From a bacterium UBP2_UBA2255 (GTDB lineage Bacteria; Edwardsbacteria; AC1; EtOH8), in contig DDXR01000016.1 of assembly GCA_002347565.1 (NCBI GenBank), positions 25,443 to 66,728 on the forward strand: 41,286 nucleotides of DNA, in the 5' to 3' direction. The notes beneath the pieces were generated by a model that was not told the DNA's origin, made no database searches, and saw only the letters and a list, made by a program, of their open reading frames with translations. The position numbers were made by a program, and so were the translations under genes. Positions 16,625 to 24,704 of this stretch are shown here, in pieces (within the stretch, counting starts at the first letter, position 1; every line of letters begins with the position of its first letter).

Positions 16625-17289
16625 ACATCACGGTCGCCATCATCGCCCGAGACGAGGAGCGGACCATCGGTGACGTGGTTCGCGCCGTCCGGCCGTACGC
16701 CGACGAACTGTTGGTCGTCGACGGCGGGTCGCGCGACCGCACGGCGGAGCTGGCGCAGGCCGCCGGGGCGGCGGTGGTGCCGGACGCCGGCCGCGGCAAG
16801 GGCGACGGCGTCCGCACGGCAATCGCCCGGGCCGCGGGAACGGCGCTGGTGCTGATGGACGCAGACGGCTCGCACGAGCCGGCGGATATTCCCCTGCTGG
16901 CGCGGCCCGTCATTGACGGCCGTGCGGAGATGGTGATCGGCTCGCGGCTGCGGGGCGGCTCGGACGAATTCCACGGCACGCTGGACAATGTGGTGCGGCA
17001 GATCGGCGGCACGCTGATCAGCTGGGGGTTGCACCGCCGCTGGGGAGCCGACATCACCGACTGCGAGAATGGATTCCGCGCCGTCGCCACCGCCGCGGCA
17101 CGACGGCTGGACCTGCGGTCCCGGGATTTCCTGATTGAGCAGGAGCTGACCATCCGGGCGATCAAGGCCGGCTGGAGGATCAAGGAGGTCGCCAGCCACG
17201 AGTATGCACGAAAGGGCGGCGTCTCCAAGCTGAAGACATCGGCCGGCTGGTCGTTCCTGTTCCACCTGCTGTGGGAGATGATCCGGTGA
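16621..17289 (+). CDS. GT2 polyprenyl/dolichol-phosphate sugar synthase-like protein
   Basis: A 222-residue GT-A enzyme of the dolichyl-phosphate-mannose-synthase type. It has ITVAIIARDEERTIGDVVRAV, LLVVDGGSRDRT (31-41), GRGKGDGVRTAI, and the DXD motif LMDADGSHEPADI (D80, D82). GSRLRGG and DCENGFRA, where soluble DPM enzymes have D-x-x-x-GFR, are followed by FLIEQELTIRAIKAGWRIKEV. It lacks C-terminal membrane helices, like the short DPM1-type forms. The family transfers a hexose from a nucleotide-sugar to polyprenyl phosphate, making a donor for GT-C enzymes on the far side of the membrane. A TMTC-like protein in the same operon (19351-21144) is a candidate user. ATGA overlap upstream, GTGA overlap downstream. 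Confidence 0.87.
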   Translation: MNITVAIIARDEERTIGDVVRAVRPYADELLVVDGGSRDRTAELAQAAGAAVVPDAGRGKGDGVRTAIARAAGTALVLMDADGSHEPADIPLLARPVIDGRAEMVIGSRLRGGSDEFHGTLDNVVRQIGGTLISWGLHRRWGADITDCENGFRAVATAAARRLDLRSRDFLIEQELTIRAIKAGWRIKEVASHEYARKGGVSKLKTSAGWSFLFHLLWEMIR

Positions 17290-18692
17290 GGGCGCTGCTC
17301 GTCAATCCGCCGCCCTACCGCGGGGTGGCCCAGGTGCGCGAAGGACGGTGCATGCAACGGCGCGGCGCGTGGACCTCGGTCTGGCCGCCGCTGTCGCTGG
17401 CGCTGACCGCGGCAGTGCTGCGGCGGGCGGGACATCAGGTGCGGCTGATCGACGCCATCACCGCCAACCTGTCCCTGGAACAGCTCGCGGCGGAGGCCGA
17501 CGGCTACGGGCCCGGCCTTTGCATCGTCAACACCGCCACGCCGTCGATCGATGGCGACGTCGCGGCCGCCGCGGCGATCAAGGGACGGATACCGTCCTGC
17601 CGCACCGCGCTGATCGGGATTCATCCCGCCGCGCTGCCCGACGAGACCTTCGCGCTGTCGCCGTTGTTCGACGCGATCGTCAGAGGCGAGCCAGAGGCGG
17701 CGGCGCTCGATCTGGCGTCCGCGCAGCCGCTGGCCAGCATCCCCGGCATTTCGTTCCGGACGGCCCGCGGGATCAGGCACAACCCAGACCGCGCTCCGAT
17801 CGCCGGCCTTGACCGACTGCCGTTCCCGGCCTGGGACCTGATCGACATCGGCGGCCACCGGATGCCGCTGTCGGGCGAACCGTTCCTGCTGGTTCCCACC
17901 GGACGAGGTTGTCCGCGGCATTGCCGCTTTTGCGCCGACCACGCCTACTATGGACGCCGGCTCCGGCTGTTCACGCCGGAGCGGATCGTTGATGAAATCG
18001 AGCATGACCTTACGGCGCACGGCGTCCGGCAGTTTCTGTTCTGGGCCGAATCCTTCACGCTGAACCGGCAACACGCGCTGACGACCGCCGAAGAACTCAT
18101 CCGGCGGCGGCTCAGTGTCGGGTGGGTGTGCAACAGCCGGGTCGATCAGGTTGACCCGGAACTGCTGGCGGCATTTCGCCGCGCCGGCTGCTGGATGATC
18201 GGATACGGTTTCGAGTCAGGCAGCCAACGGGTGCTGGACCTGATGGGGAAGGGAACGACGTTGGCGCAGGCTGAATTGGCCGTGGACTGGGCGCATCGGG
18301 CCGGCCTCCAAGTAACCGGCCACCTGATGCTGGGGTACCCCGGCGAAACGGAACAGGACATACGGCAGACCATCAACTTCGCCAAAGGGCTGCGGCTCGA
18401 TTTCGCCCAGTTCTATGCGGCCGTGCCCTTCCCGGGCTCCGACCTCTACCGGCAGGCGGTCACCCACGGCTGGCTGACCTGCAGCGATTGGTCTCGTTTT
18501 GAGCAGAACTATTCCGTGCTGAACGCCGGTCAGGTTCTCCCCTCGGCAGTCGAGCGGCTGCGACGCCAGGCCTACCGGTCGTTCTACCTCCGGCCGTCGC
18601 AGATTATCCGCACTGTGCGTAATCTGAGAACAACCGGCGCCCGGCGCCAGGCGCTGGCTGCGGCGCTCGACTTTGGTTCATGGGCTCGGTGA
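17286..18692 (+). CDS. Radical SAM protein with B12-binding-like N-terminal domain
   Basis: A 468-residue enzyme. The N-terminal 190 residues (MRALLVNPPPYRG ... RRAGHQVRLIDA) resemble the Rossmann-like B12-binding domain of this superfamily, though the DxHxxG motif is not seen. The radical SAM core follows, with LLVPTGRGCPRHCRFC (C209, C213, C216) and later GFESGSQRVLDLMGKG and MLGYPGETEQDI, typical of the MiaB/BchE-like group. GTG at 17286 is chosen because it makes a 4-base GTGA overlap with the GT2 gene and starts at the family N-terminus; an ATG five codons upstream is the alternative. Members do methylations, cyclisations or oxidations, often on lipids or secondary metabolites. Here it could modify a glycan or its lipid carrier (inference). 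Confidence 0.87.
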   Translation: MRALLVNPPPYRGVAQVREGRCMQRRGAWTSVWPPLSLALTAAVLRRAGHQVRLIDAITANLSLEQLAAEADGYGPGLCIVNTATPSIDGDVAAAAAIKGRIPSCRTALIGIHPAALPDETFALSPLFDAIVRGEPEAAALDLASAQPLASIPGISFRTARGIRHNPDRAPIAGLDRLPFPAWDLIDIGGHRMPLSGEPFLLVPTGRGCPRHCRFCADHAYYGRRLRLFTPERIVDEIEHDLTAHGVRQFLFWAESFTLNRQHALTTAEELIRRRLSVGWVCNSRVDQVDPELLAAFRRAGCWMIGYGFESGSQRVLDLMGKGTTLAQAELAVDWAHRAGLQVTGHLMLGYPGETEQDIRQTINFAKGLRLDFAQFYAAVPFPGSDLYRQAVTHGWLTCSDWSRFEQNYSVLNAGQVLPSAVERLRRQAYRSFYLRPSQIIRTVRNLRTTGARRQALAAALDFGSWAR

Positions 18693-19354
18693 ACCGCATC
18701 CGCCGCTTCTTTGATTCGCTGGCGCCGCGCTACGACGGATTGAAACAGCGCCAGGAGTTTTACGGTCAAGCATTGCAGGCCCTTGCTGCCGAGCTGGCCG
18801 GACCCGCCGCGAATGGCGCCGCGCTGGAACTCGGCTGCGGTACCGGCCGGTTGCTGCGTGCGCTGGCGCCGTCCCGCGGGCTGGGCGTCGACTTCTCGCC
18901 GGCGATGATCGAACAAGCCAGGTCGCGGCCGGCGCCGGGCATCGAGTACGCGGTCGCCGACATCGTCTCCTATCTGCCGCCCTGCGCCTTCAACCTCGTC
19001 CTCTGCTGCGACGTGTTGGAACATCTCCCCGACATCAGGCCCCTGTTTTCCAATTTCCGCCGCTACCCGGGTTCGCCGCGGTTTGTGCTGACCTGGCCCA
19101 ATCCCCGCTGGTTTCCGGCGATGCGGATCGGGGAATGGATCGGCGCCAAGACGCCGGAAGGCCCGCTGTTCGAGCGGCGGCTGCGCGCGGCATGCCGGCT
19201 GGCAGCGCAGAACGGGCTGCGGGTCGAACGATCCGGCTATCGGCTGCTGCTGCCCGGCGGGCCTCGCCGGCTGCGCGATCGGTTGAATCAACTGCATCGG
19301 GACGGTTTGCTGCGTTCCTGGGGGCTGATCCAATACCTGGTGCTGTCGAAGTGA
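18680..19354 (+). CDS. Class I SAM-dependent methyltransferase
   Basis: A 224-residue methyltransferase. It opens with VNRIRRFFDSLAPRYDGLKQRQEFY, a common N-terminal helix of methyltransferase-11/UbiE-like enzymes. Motif I is ALELGCGTGRLL (about 48-59), the post-I strand is GLGVDFSPAMIEQARS, the acidic pair is YAVADIVSYLP, and motif IV is FNLVLCCDVLEHLPD. Its first 13 bases overlap the radical SAM gene and its stop overlaps the GTG of the TMTC-like gene (GTGA). Role in glycan or lipid methylation is inferred from the operon only. Confidence 0.85.
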   Translation: MGSVNRIRRFFDSLAPRYDGLKQRQEFYGQALQALAAELAGPAANGAALELGCGTGRLLRALAPSRGLGVDFSPAMIEQARSRPAPGIEYAVADIVSYLPPCAFNLVLCCDVLEHLPDIRPLFSNFRRYPGSPRFVLTWPNPRWFPAMRIGEWIGAKTPEGPLFERRLRAACRLAAQNGLRVERSGYRLLLPGGPRRLRDRLNQLHRDGLLRSWGLIQYLVLSK

Positions 19355-21144
19355 AGCGCGTCCGGCTCCATCTGGCGCTGCTGGCGACCGCGGTGGCGGC
19401 CGCGTACTGGCCGGCCTTCACGGCCGGTTTCATGTACGACGACCGGTTCTTCGTGCAGGAAAACCCCTCGATCCGCCAGTGGTCGAGCGTCCCATCGTAC
19501 TTCACCGCGCCGGTCGTGTCGCAGGCATCGGTACGGTGGCATGGCATCTGGCGGCCGCTCCGCTCGCTGTCGTTCCTGGCCGACTACAAATTATGGGGGC
19601 TCAACCCCGCCGCTTTCCATGGGGTCAACGTGGCCCTGCACCTGGCCAACGTCTTCCTGCTGTATTGCCTGGTGCTCCTGTTGTCCGGCAATGCGGCGGC
19701 CGCGCTGGCCGCCGCGCTGCTGTTTGCGCTCCATCCGGTCCAGACCGAGGCGGTGGCCTGGGTATCCAGCCGCGGCGACCTGCAGGCGGCATTATTCTCG
19801 CTGGGATCACTGCTGCTCTTCCTGAAAGCGTCCGGCCCGAGGCGGGGATGGGCCGCGGGCGGCTCGCTGGTCTGCCTGGCCCTGGCATTGCTTTCCAAGG
19901 AGTCGGCCATCGTCCTTCCGGCGCTGGCAATGCTGACCGGGTGGCTGTCCAGGCGGAAGGGCAGCGAAGCGCTGGTCGGGAACCGAATCCTGATTGGCGG
20001 TTTCTGGATCCTGGCCGGGAGCTATTTCCTGATCCGCCGTTGGGTGCTGGGCGCGGCCGGCCAGTGCCCTTACTGGGGCGAATCGTTTTGGACCACCGCC
20101 GTCACGATGATACGGGTGGCCGGGGATTACGTCCGCTTGTTGGTCTGGCCATGGCCGTTGCATGTCGATTACGTCTATCACCTTTCGACCACGCTGCTCG
20201 ACTGGCGAGTGATCGGTTGCGCGGCGCTGCTGGCGGCGCTGACCGCGTTGGCGTTGCGGGACGCTCGGCGTACGCGCATCTTCGCCTGGGCCTGGGGCTG
20301 GTTCGTGATCGCGCTGCTGCCGGTCTCGAATCTGATCCCGATCACCACCCTGCTGGCCGAGCGGTTCCTGTACCTGCCGCTGATCGGCCTCGCCGGTTGG
20401 GCCGGCCTGCGGTGGGGAGAGTGTCACCGGCCCCGGCTCGCGCGCTTGCTGCTGATCGCTGTCCTGCCTGGGTTCGCGGGGCTGACCTTCATCCGCAATC
20501 TGGAGTGGCGCGAGCCATTTACCTTCTGGCGGGCCGAGGCGGCGCGCTCCCCTGGGTCATTCATCGCCCAGGGCTATCTGGGCGGCCTGCACGAGCAGGC
20601 GGGGAATGCCGACTCGGCGCTGTTCCATTACACGCGGGCCGCCTCAGTCGAGCCGGCCGATCCCATCGCCCAGGCGGGATTGTCGAGAGTCAATACGATG
20701 CTGGGGCGGCACGGCCAGGCGCGGACGGCGCTGGACCGCTGGCTGACCCTGTCGCCGAACGATGCCGACGCCTGGATTACCGACGGCATCGCGCGGTCAG
20801 GAGCGGGCGACCTCGCGGGATCCGAGGCGTCATTTCGACGGGCGGCGGCTCTCGCCCCCGAATCGCCGAATGCCTGGCGTAATCTGGGCCTTGGCCTGCG
20901 CGATCAACAACGCCATCGGGAGGCAGCCGATGCCTTCACCCGCGCCGCCGGTGTTGGCGGCGATGCCGGCGCGGCGATGCAGTCGCTGATACAAGCCGCT
21001 CTTAGCTGGGAACAGGCGGATCGCATTCGGGCGGCATCGGCCTGGCGCGACGCCCTGCGGTTTGCCGCGGCGCATCGGCTGGAGGTCAACCGCGGGTTCA
21101 TCGAAACCCGGATTCGGCGGCTGGAGGCCGGCGGTGTCAAATAA
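19351..21144 (+). CDS. TMTC-like membrane protein with C-terminal TPR repeats
   Basis: A 597-residue protein with a hydrophobic N-terminal two thirds (about ten to eleven helices) and a C-terminal TPR region (about 390-597). The TPR units include GGLHEQAGNADSALFHYTRAASVEPADPIAQAGLSRV, GRHGQARTALDRWLTLSPNDADAW and FRRAAALAPESPNAWRNLGLGL. The first loop has MYDDRFFVQENPSIR (D30, D31), an acidic pair as in GT-C enzymes, and later WVSSRGDLQAALFSL and LSKESAIVLPAL, characteristic of the TMTC/DUF1736 family. Animal TMTCs are O-mannosyltransferases using dolichyl-phosphate-mannose; bacterial members are mostly uncharacterised. GTG at 19351 is chosen for the GTGA overlap and the first helix. A DPM-like synthase in the operon supports a glycosyltransferase role. 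Confidence 0.82.
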   Translation: MKRVRLHLALLATAVAAAYWPAFTAGFMYDDRFFVQENPSIRQWSSVPSYFTAPVVSQASVRWHGIWRPLRSLSFLADYKLWGLNPAAFHGVNVALHLANVFLLYCLVLLLSGNAAAALAAALLFALHPVQTEAVAWVSSRGDLQAALFSLGSLLLFLKASGPRRGWAAGGSLVCLALALLSKESAIVLPALAMLTGWLSRRKGSEALVGNRILIGGFWILAGSYFLIRRWVLGAAGQCPYWGESFWTTAVTMIRVAGDYVRLLVWPWPLHVDYVYHLSTTLLDWRVIGCAALLAALTALALRDARRTRIFAWAWGWFVIALLPVSNLIPITTLLAERFLYLPLIGLAGWAGLRWGECHRPRLARLLLIAVLPGFAGLTFIRNLEWREPFTFWRAEAARSPGSFIAQGYLGGLHEQAGNADSALFHYTRAASVEPADPIAQAGLSRVNTMLGRHGQARTALDRWLTLSPNDADAWITDGIARSGAGDLAGSEASFRRAAALAPESPNAWRNLGLGLRDQQRHREAADAFTRAAGVGGDAGAAMQSLIQAALSWEQADRIRAASAWRDALRFAAAHRLEVNRGFIETRIRRLEAGGVK

Positions 21145-22312
21145 AATTGCCCGGGTCCTGGTCGCCGCGGCCGCGGCCGGCTGCCTGGGCTGCGCGCCGG
21201 TGTACCTGTCGCGGCCGGGCGGGCGGGGCGTGGTGCTGGTGCGGGTGGCACTGCGTCACAACGCGCCGGAGGTCAGGCTGGCCGGGGACGGGGCCAGGAT
21301 CGCCGACGCCGGCCACGGGGCGACGCTGGCGCCGGGGGAGTCGTGGACCGTCACGGCCGCCGGCGGCGGGCTGCGCGCCGTCACGGGCCGCGGGACGGAG
21401 ATCGGCGCGATCTCCGGTCCGCTGCGCGCCTGGGCGGCGGGCGGCGTGGAGGTGGAAGGCCGGCGAGTGGCCGCGGCCGTCGAGCTGCGCCCCGAGGCGG
21501 GCGGCGGCGTGCTGGTGATCGCCGAGCTGCCGCTGGAGCAGTACGTCGCCGGGGTGGTGGCGGCCGAGCTGGGCATGGCCAAGCCGGACGAGATCGAGGC
21601 GGCCAAGGCCCAGGCCGTGGCCAGCCGCAGCTACGCCTGCGCCACGCTCGGCTCTCGCCCCGGCGCCGGGTACGATTTGGAGGCGACCGTCGCCCACCAG
21701 GCGTTCGACCCGGGGAAGCCGGTCGGCGCGACCGCCGCCAGAGCGGCGCGCGAGACCGAGGGGCTGGTGCTGACGCGCGGCGGGAGCGTGTTCGCCGCCA
21801 ACTACCACTCCACCTGCGGCGGCCGCACCGCGCTGGCCTCCGAGGCCTGGAATGCCGACGACCGTAAGTTTCCCCATATCGCGTCGGTTCGGGACGGGCA
21901 CTGCGGCGTCTCGCCGAGGTTTTCCTGGGCCGACACCATTGCGGCAACGGACATCTCGCTGCGGCTGTTCGGTGCGAACGCCGAGATCCGCGATGTGGAT
22001 GTCGCGCAGCGGGGACCGTCAGGCAGGGCCGTCGCGCTCAGGATCTCGTCGCCGGCCGCGGACACCACGCTGCACAAGGACAAGATCCGCTTCGGCCTGG
22101 CGTCCCGCCCGCTGCCCAGCACGCTGTTCGACCTGCAATGCTTGAGGGACGAGTCAGGCAATGTCGGCGCTGTCGCGCTGAAAGGATTTGGCTACGGGCA
22201 CGGGGTGGGCATGTGCCAGTGGGGAGCCATCGGCATGGCGCGGGCGGGGAAGAGCTATGTGCGGATACTGAAGCACTACTACCGGGACGTCAGAATTGAA
22301 ACGTTGCGTTGA
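21134..22312 (+). CDS. SpoIID/LytB-domain protein, probable lipoprotein
   Basis: A 392-residue protein of the SpoIID family, lytic transglycosylases that act on denuded peptidoglycan. Seen are LPLEQYVAGVVAAELG (E145 in the position of the catalytic glutamate), EAAKAQAVASRSYA, NYHSTCGG (H225, C228; zinc-site-like) and GYGHGVGMCQWGAIGMARAGKSY (353 onward). The N-terminus VSNKIARVLVAAAAAGCLGCAP is a short lipoprotein-like signal with candidate lipidated cysteines at 17 or 20. GTG at 21134 is chosen because it starts this signal and overlaps the TMTC-like stop by 11 bases; longer starts give no signal. It is the last gene of the glycan operon. The function may be cell-wall remodelling that lets surface glycoproteins or pili pass. 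Confidence 0.88.
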   Translation: MSNKIARVLVAAAAAGCLGCAPVYLSRPGGRGVVLVRVALRHNAPEVRLAGDGARIADAGHGATLAPGESWTVTAAGGGLRAVTGRGTEIGAISGPLRAWAAGGVEVEGRRVAAAVELRPEAGGGVLVIAELPLEQYVAGVVAAELGMAKPDEIEAAKAQAVASRSYACATLGSRPGAGYDLEATVAHQAFDPGKPVGATAARAARETEGLVLTRGGSVFAANYHSTCGGRTALASEAWNADDRKFPHIASVRDGHCGVSPRFSWADTIAATDISLRLFGANAEIRDVDVAQRGPSGRAVALRISSPAADTTLHKDKIRFGLASRPLPSTLFDLQCLRDESGNVGAVALKGFGYGHGVGMCQWGAIGMARAGKSYVRILKHYYRDVRIETLR

Positions 22313-22351
22313 TTCCGCGATGCAGCAGTAGAAAAAATGTACTGTTTCTGC

Positions 22352-22380
22352 TTGACAAAGCATTGATTTCAGAGTACCAT
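22352..22380 (+). promoter_or_regulatory. Promoter upstream of the PD40 propeller gene
   Basis: TTGACA (22352-22357), 17-base spacer, TACCAT (22375-22380). A weak hairpin overlapping its 5' side (CAGTA 22326-22330 with TACTG 22340-22344) may terminate the SpoIID operon. The predicted start near 22387 leaves about 144 bases of leader before the ATG at 22531. Confidence 0.7.
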
Positions 22381-22441
22381 TGTTAAGACCAAATTGGTCG
22401 CAGTTGTATGCCGGTTTGTCCCAGGCGCATCGCAGATTGAT

Positions 22442-22484
22442 GACCCCGCTTCCCTGGACGACCGGAGGGCGGGGTTGTGTTTTT
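22442..22484 (+). terminator. Terminator-like hairpin inside the propeller gene leader
   Basis: GACCCCGC (22442-22449) pairs with GCGGGGTT (22469-22476), with further pairing possible inside, followed by GTGTTTTT. It lies between the promoter at 22352-22380 and the ATG at 22531. It could be an attenuator or the 3' end of a small RNA of about 100 bases. The interior of the loop folds less clearly than the outer stem. Confidence 0.55.
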
Positions 22485-22530
22485 CATACGCCACGCTGAT
22501 CGTGATCCATACGAACTAAAGGAGCCATCC

Positions 22531-23676
22531 ATGAACATTGTTCGTTTGATCGCAGCGCTGTTCGTCCTGTCTTCGTTCGTGGTCGCCGATACTTGGACCA
22601 CGCCAGTGCAGGTGCCTATGCAGGTCAGCAGCTGGGATTGGTGCATGTCATCGATCTCCCACGACGGCTCGCGACTGTTTTTCGCATCTGACAGCGATGG
22701 CATCGCCAATGGTCCGCACGGCTTGTATTATGCGCTCAGTGTCGGCGGGATCTGGTCGGCGCAGGAATTCCTCGGCACGGTCGTCAACGACTCTGCCCGA
22801 TACAATCTATCGCCGTGCATCGGGTACGACGACACAACATTGTATTTCATGCGGCGCGGCAGCGGCGACAGCATTTGGGTGACGTACTTTACCGCAGGCG
22901 CATGGCAGGCACCGGTACTGCTGGACAACGCCATCAATCAGCTTGGCGCGCGCAACCCCGCGATCTCCAAGGACGGCCAGACCTTGTATTTTTCCTCAGA
23001 CCGAACGGGCGGCTACGGCGGATACGATATCTGGAAATCGGTCAGAAGCGGGGGTGTTTGGCAGGCGCCGGTTAACCTGGGGCCCATGGTCAATACATCA
23101 TCATGGGAGGTCGAACCAAGTATCGCCGGAAACGATACGGATTTTGTCTACGAGCGCACAAACGGGTCGATGCAGGATACGATGAACATCTGGCACATCC
23201 GGTTGGGAACCGGATATCCCCCAGATAGTTTGTTCCCTGGGCATTATATGCCCTATCCTCATTACGGCTCGTACTGCTATCGCGCGCCCTGTATCAGTTG
23301 GGACGGACAAGCAATTTACATGACCTACATGCCCTTCAACGCGGAGCAGTTGAGTTACATTTACGTGTCAAACCGGATCGTCGGCGTTGCCGGAAATCCC
23401 GGCAAACAGGAACTTACCGTTTTTAGGCTCAATAATAACCAGCCTAATCCAGCGCGGTCCTGGAATACGATATCGTTCAGCCTGCCCCAGGATGGCGCTT
23501 ACGGCCTGAGGGTTTTCAATATGGCCGGTCAACAGGTAAAGGATCTATCGGGCAATGGGCGCTCCGGCACCAACAACATCAAATGGAATGTGACGTCAAT
23601 TCCGAACGGTGTGTACTTGTATCAGCTGGGCTTTGAGGGAATGAAGGTTGCCAAGCGGATGGTGGTATTGAAATAG
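22531..23676 (+). CDS. Secreted PD40/WD40-like propeller protein with C-terminal sorting domain
   Basis: A 381-residue exported protein. AAAGGAG just upstream fixes the ATG. The signal peptide is MNIVRLIAALFVLSSFVVA. The repeats have the PD40 (TolB-type) pattern: SSISHDGSRLFFASDSDG, SPCIGYDDTTLYFMRRGSGDSIW, NPAISKDGQTLYFSSDRTGGYGGYDIWKS and APCISWDGQAIYMTYM, making a presumed beta-propeller. The last 85 residues (NNNQPNPARSWNTISFSLP ... LRVFNMAGQQV ... GVYLYQLGFEGMKVAKRMVVLK) are a clear type-A sorting/FlgD-like domain. GC content is visibly lower than in the flanking genes. It stands alone between its promoter and the terminator at 23714. Confidence 0.85.
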   Translation: MNIVRLIAALFVLSSFVVADTWTTPVQVPMQVSSWDWCMSSISHDGSRLFFASDSDGIANGPHGLYYALSVGGIWSAQEFLGTVVNDSARYNLSPCIGYDDTTLYFMRRGSGDSIWVTYFTAGAWQAPVLLDNAINQLGARNPAISKDGQTLYFSSDRTGGYGGYDIWKSVRSGGVWQAPVNLGPMVNTSSWEVEPSIAGNDTDFVYERTNGSMQDTMNIWHIRLGTGYPPDSLFPGHYMPYPHYGSYCYRAPCISWDGQAIYMTYMPFNAEQLSYIYVSNRIVGVAGNPGKQELTVFRLNNNQPNPARSWNTISFSLPQDGAYGLRVFNMAGQQVKDLSGNGRSGTNNIKWNVTSIPNGVYLYQLGFEGMKVAKRMVVLK

Positions 23677-23713
23677 CACTCATCTGGTATAACGTCCATT
23701 AAATTGGGGATTG

Positions 23714-23739
23714 AGGCGGATCAAAAGATCCGCCTTTTT
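23714..23739 (+). terminator. Rho-independent terminator of the PD40 propeller gene
   Basis: AGGCGGATC / AAAA loop / GATCCGCCT followed by a run of T's (five in total from 23735 to 23739). The perfect 9-base-pair stem lies 38 bases after the stop codon. Confidence 0.93.
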
Positions 23740-23775
23740 CGTGCAAAATTCTTTTGAAAAACGACCATTTTAAGC

Positions 23776-23804
23776 TTGAAAAATCGATCGTTATCGGTTA
23801 AACT
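23776..23804 (+). promoter_or_regulatory. Promoter of the ExeA-type ATPase gene
   Basis: TTGAAA (23776-23781), 17-base spacer, TAAACT (23799-23804), in an AT-rich gap of about 100 bases. A leader of about 33 bases with AAGGAG precedes the ATG at 23845. Confidence 0.6.
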
Positions 23805-23844
23805 TAAAATCTCTTAGTGGGTTAATTTACAAGGAGTTAATATA

Positions 23845-24702
23845 ATGGACTACCAAAAGTTCTACGGGCTGGAGGACCAGCCGTTCTCCAACGCCCCGGA
23901 TGCCCGGTTCTACTACGACAGCCCCCAGCACTCCAAGGCCATCCTCAAGATGATGCATGCCTCGGAGATGATGAAGGGCTTGGCCGTGGTGCTGGGTGAC
24001 ATCGGCACCGGCAAGACCACGGTGTCGCGCCGGATCCTGGAGATCCTGCCCGACGACCAGTACGAGACCGCGCTGCTGGTGATCGTCCACTCCGAGGTCA
24101 CCCCGGGCTGGCTGATCACCAAGATCGCCCAGCAGATGGGCGTGGAGAAGCCCGCCGAGCACAAGGCCGGCGTCATCGGCCAGCTGTACGAGCAGCTGAT
24201 GCGGATCTACAACGACGGCCGCAAGGCGGTGGTGCTGATCGACGAGGCCAACATGCTCAAGAACAAGGAGATCATGGAGGAGATGCGGGGCCTGCTGAAC
24301 ATGGAGATCGCCGGCAGCATGCTGATCACCTTCCTGCTGTTCGGCCTGCCCGACCTGGAGCAGTGCCTGGCCATGGATCCGCCGCTGCGGGAGCGGATCG
24401 CGGTCAAGCACCGGCTGGAGCCGCTGACCTCGGAGTCCACCCGCGGCTACATCAAGTACCGCCTGGGCGTGGTGGGCTGCGACCGGGAGCTGTTCACCGA
24501 CTCGGCCTACGAGTTCATCCACTTCTACTCCGACGGCAAGCCGCGGCTGATCAACACCATCTGCGACAACGCCCTGCTGGAGGGGGCGATGACCGGCATC
24601 CAGCAGATCGACGAGTCGCTGATCGAGTCGGTGGTGGCCGACCTGGGGCTGAAGAGCGACCTGGAGAACTCGGACGCCAAGAGCAAGCAGCCGGTGTTCT
24701 GA
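23845..24702 (+). CDS. ExeA/GspA-type AAA ATPase
   Basis: A 285-residue P-loop ATPase. It opens with the family signature MDYQKFYGLEDQPFSNAPDARFYYDSPQH. Walker A is GDIGTGKTT (51-59), Walker B is VVLIDEAN (129-136), then FGLPDLEQCLAM, RIAVKHRLEPLTSEST and DGKPRLINTICDNALLEG (sensor-2-like). ExeA/GspA proteins use ATP to help place type II secretion or pilus secretins in the cell wall; the same fold is used by transposition helpers. No membrane segment or peptidoglycan-binding tail is present, and no partner ExeB lies beside it. AAGGAG sits just before the ATG. The PHP gene starts 2 bases after its stop. Given pilT in the window, a pilus or secretion role is plausible but not shown. Confidence 0.85.
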   Translation: MDYQKFYGLEDQPFSNAPDARFYYDSPQHSKAILKMMHASEMMKGLAVVLGDIGTGKTTVSRRILEILPDDQYETALLVIVHSEVTPGWLITKIAQQMGVEKPAEHKAGVIGQLYEQLMRIYNDGRKAVVLIDEANMLKNKEIMEEMRGLLNMEIAGSMLITFLLFGLPDLEQCLAMDPPLRERIAVKHRLEPLTSESTRGYIKYRLGVVGCDRELFTDSAYEFIHFYSDGKPRLINTICDNALLEGAMTGIQQIDESLIESVVADLGLKSDLENSDAKSKQPVF

Positions 24703-24704
24703 CC

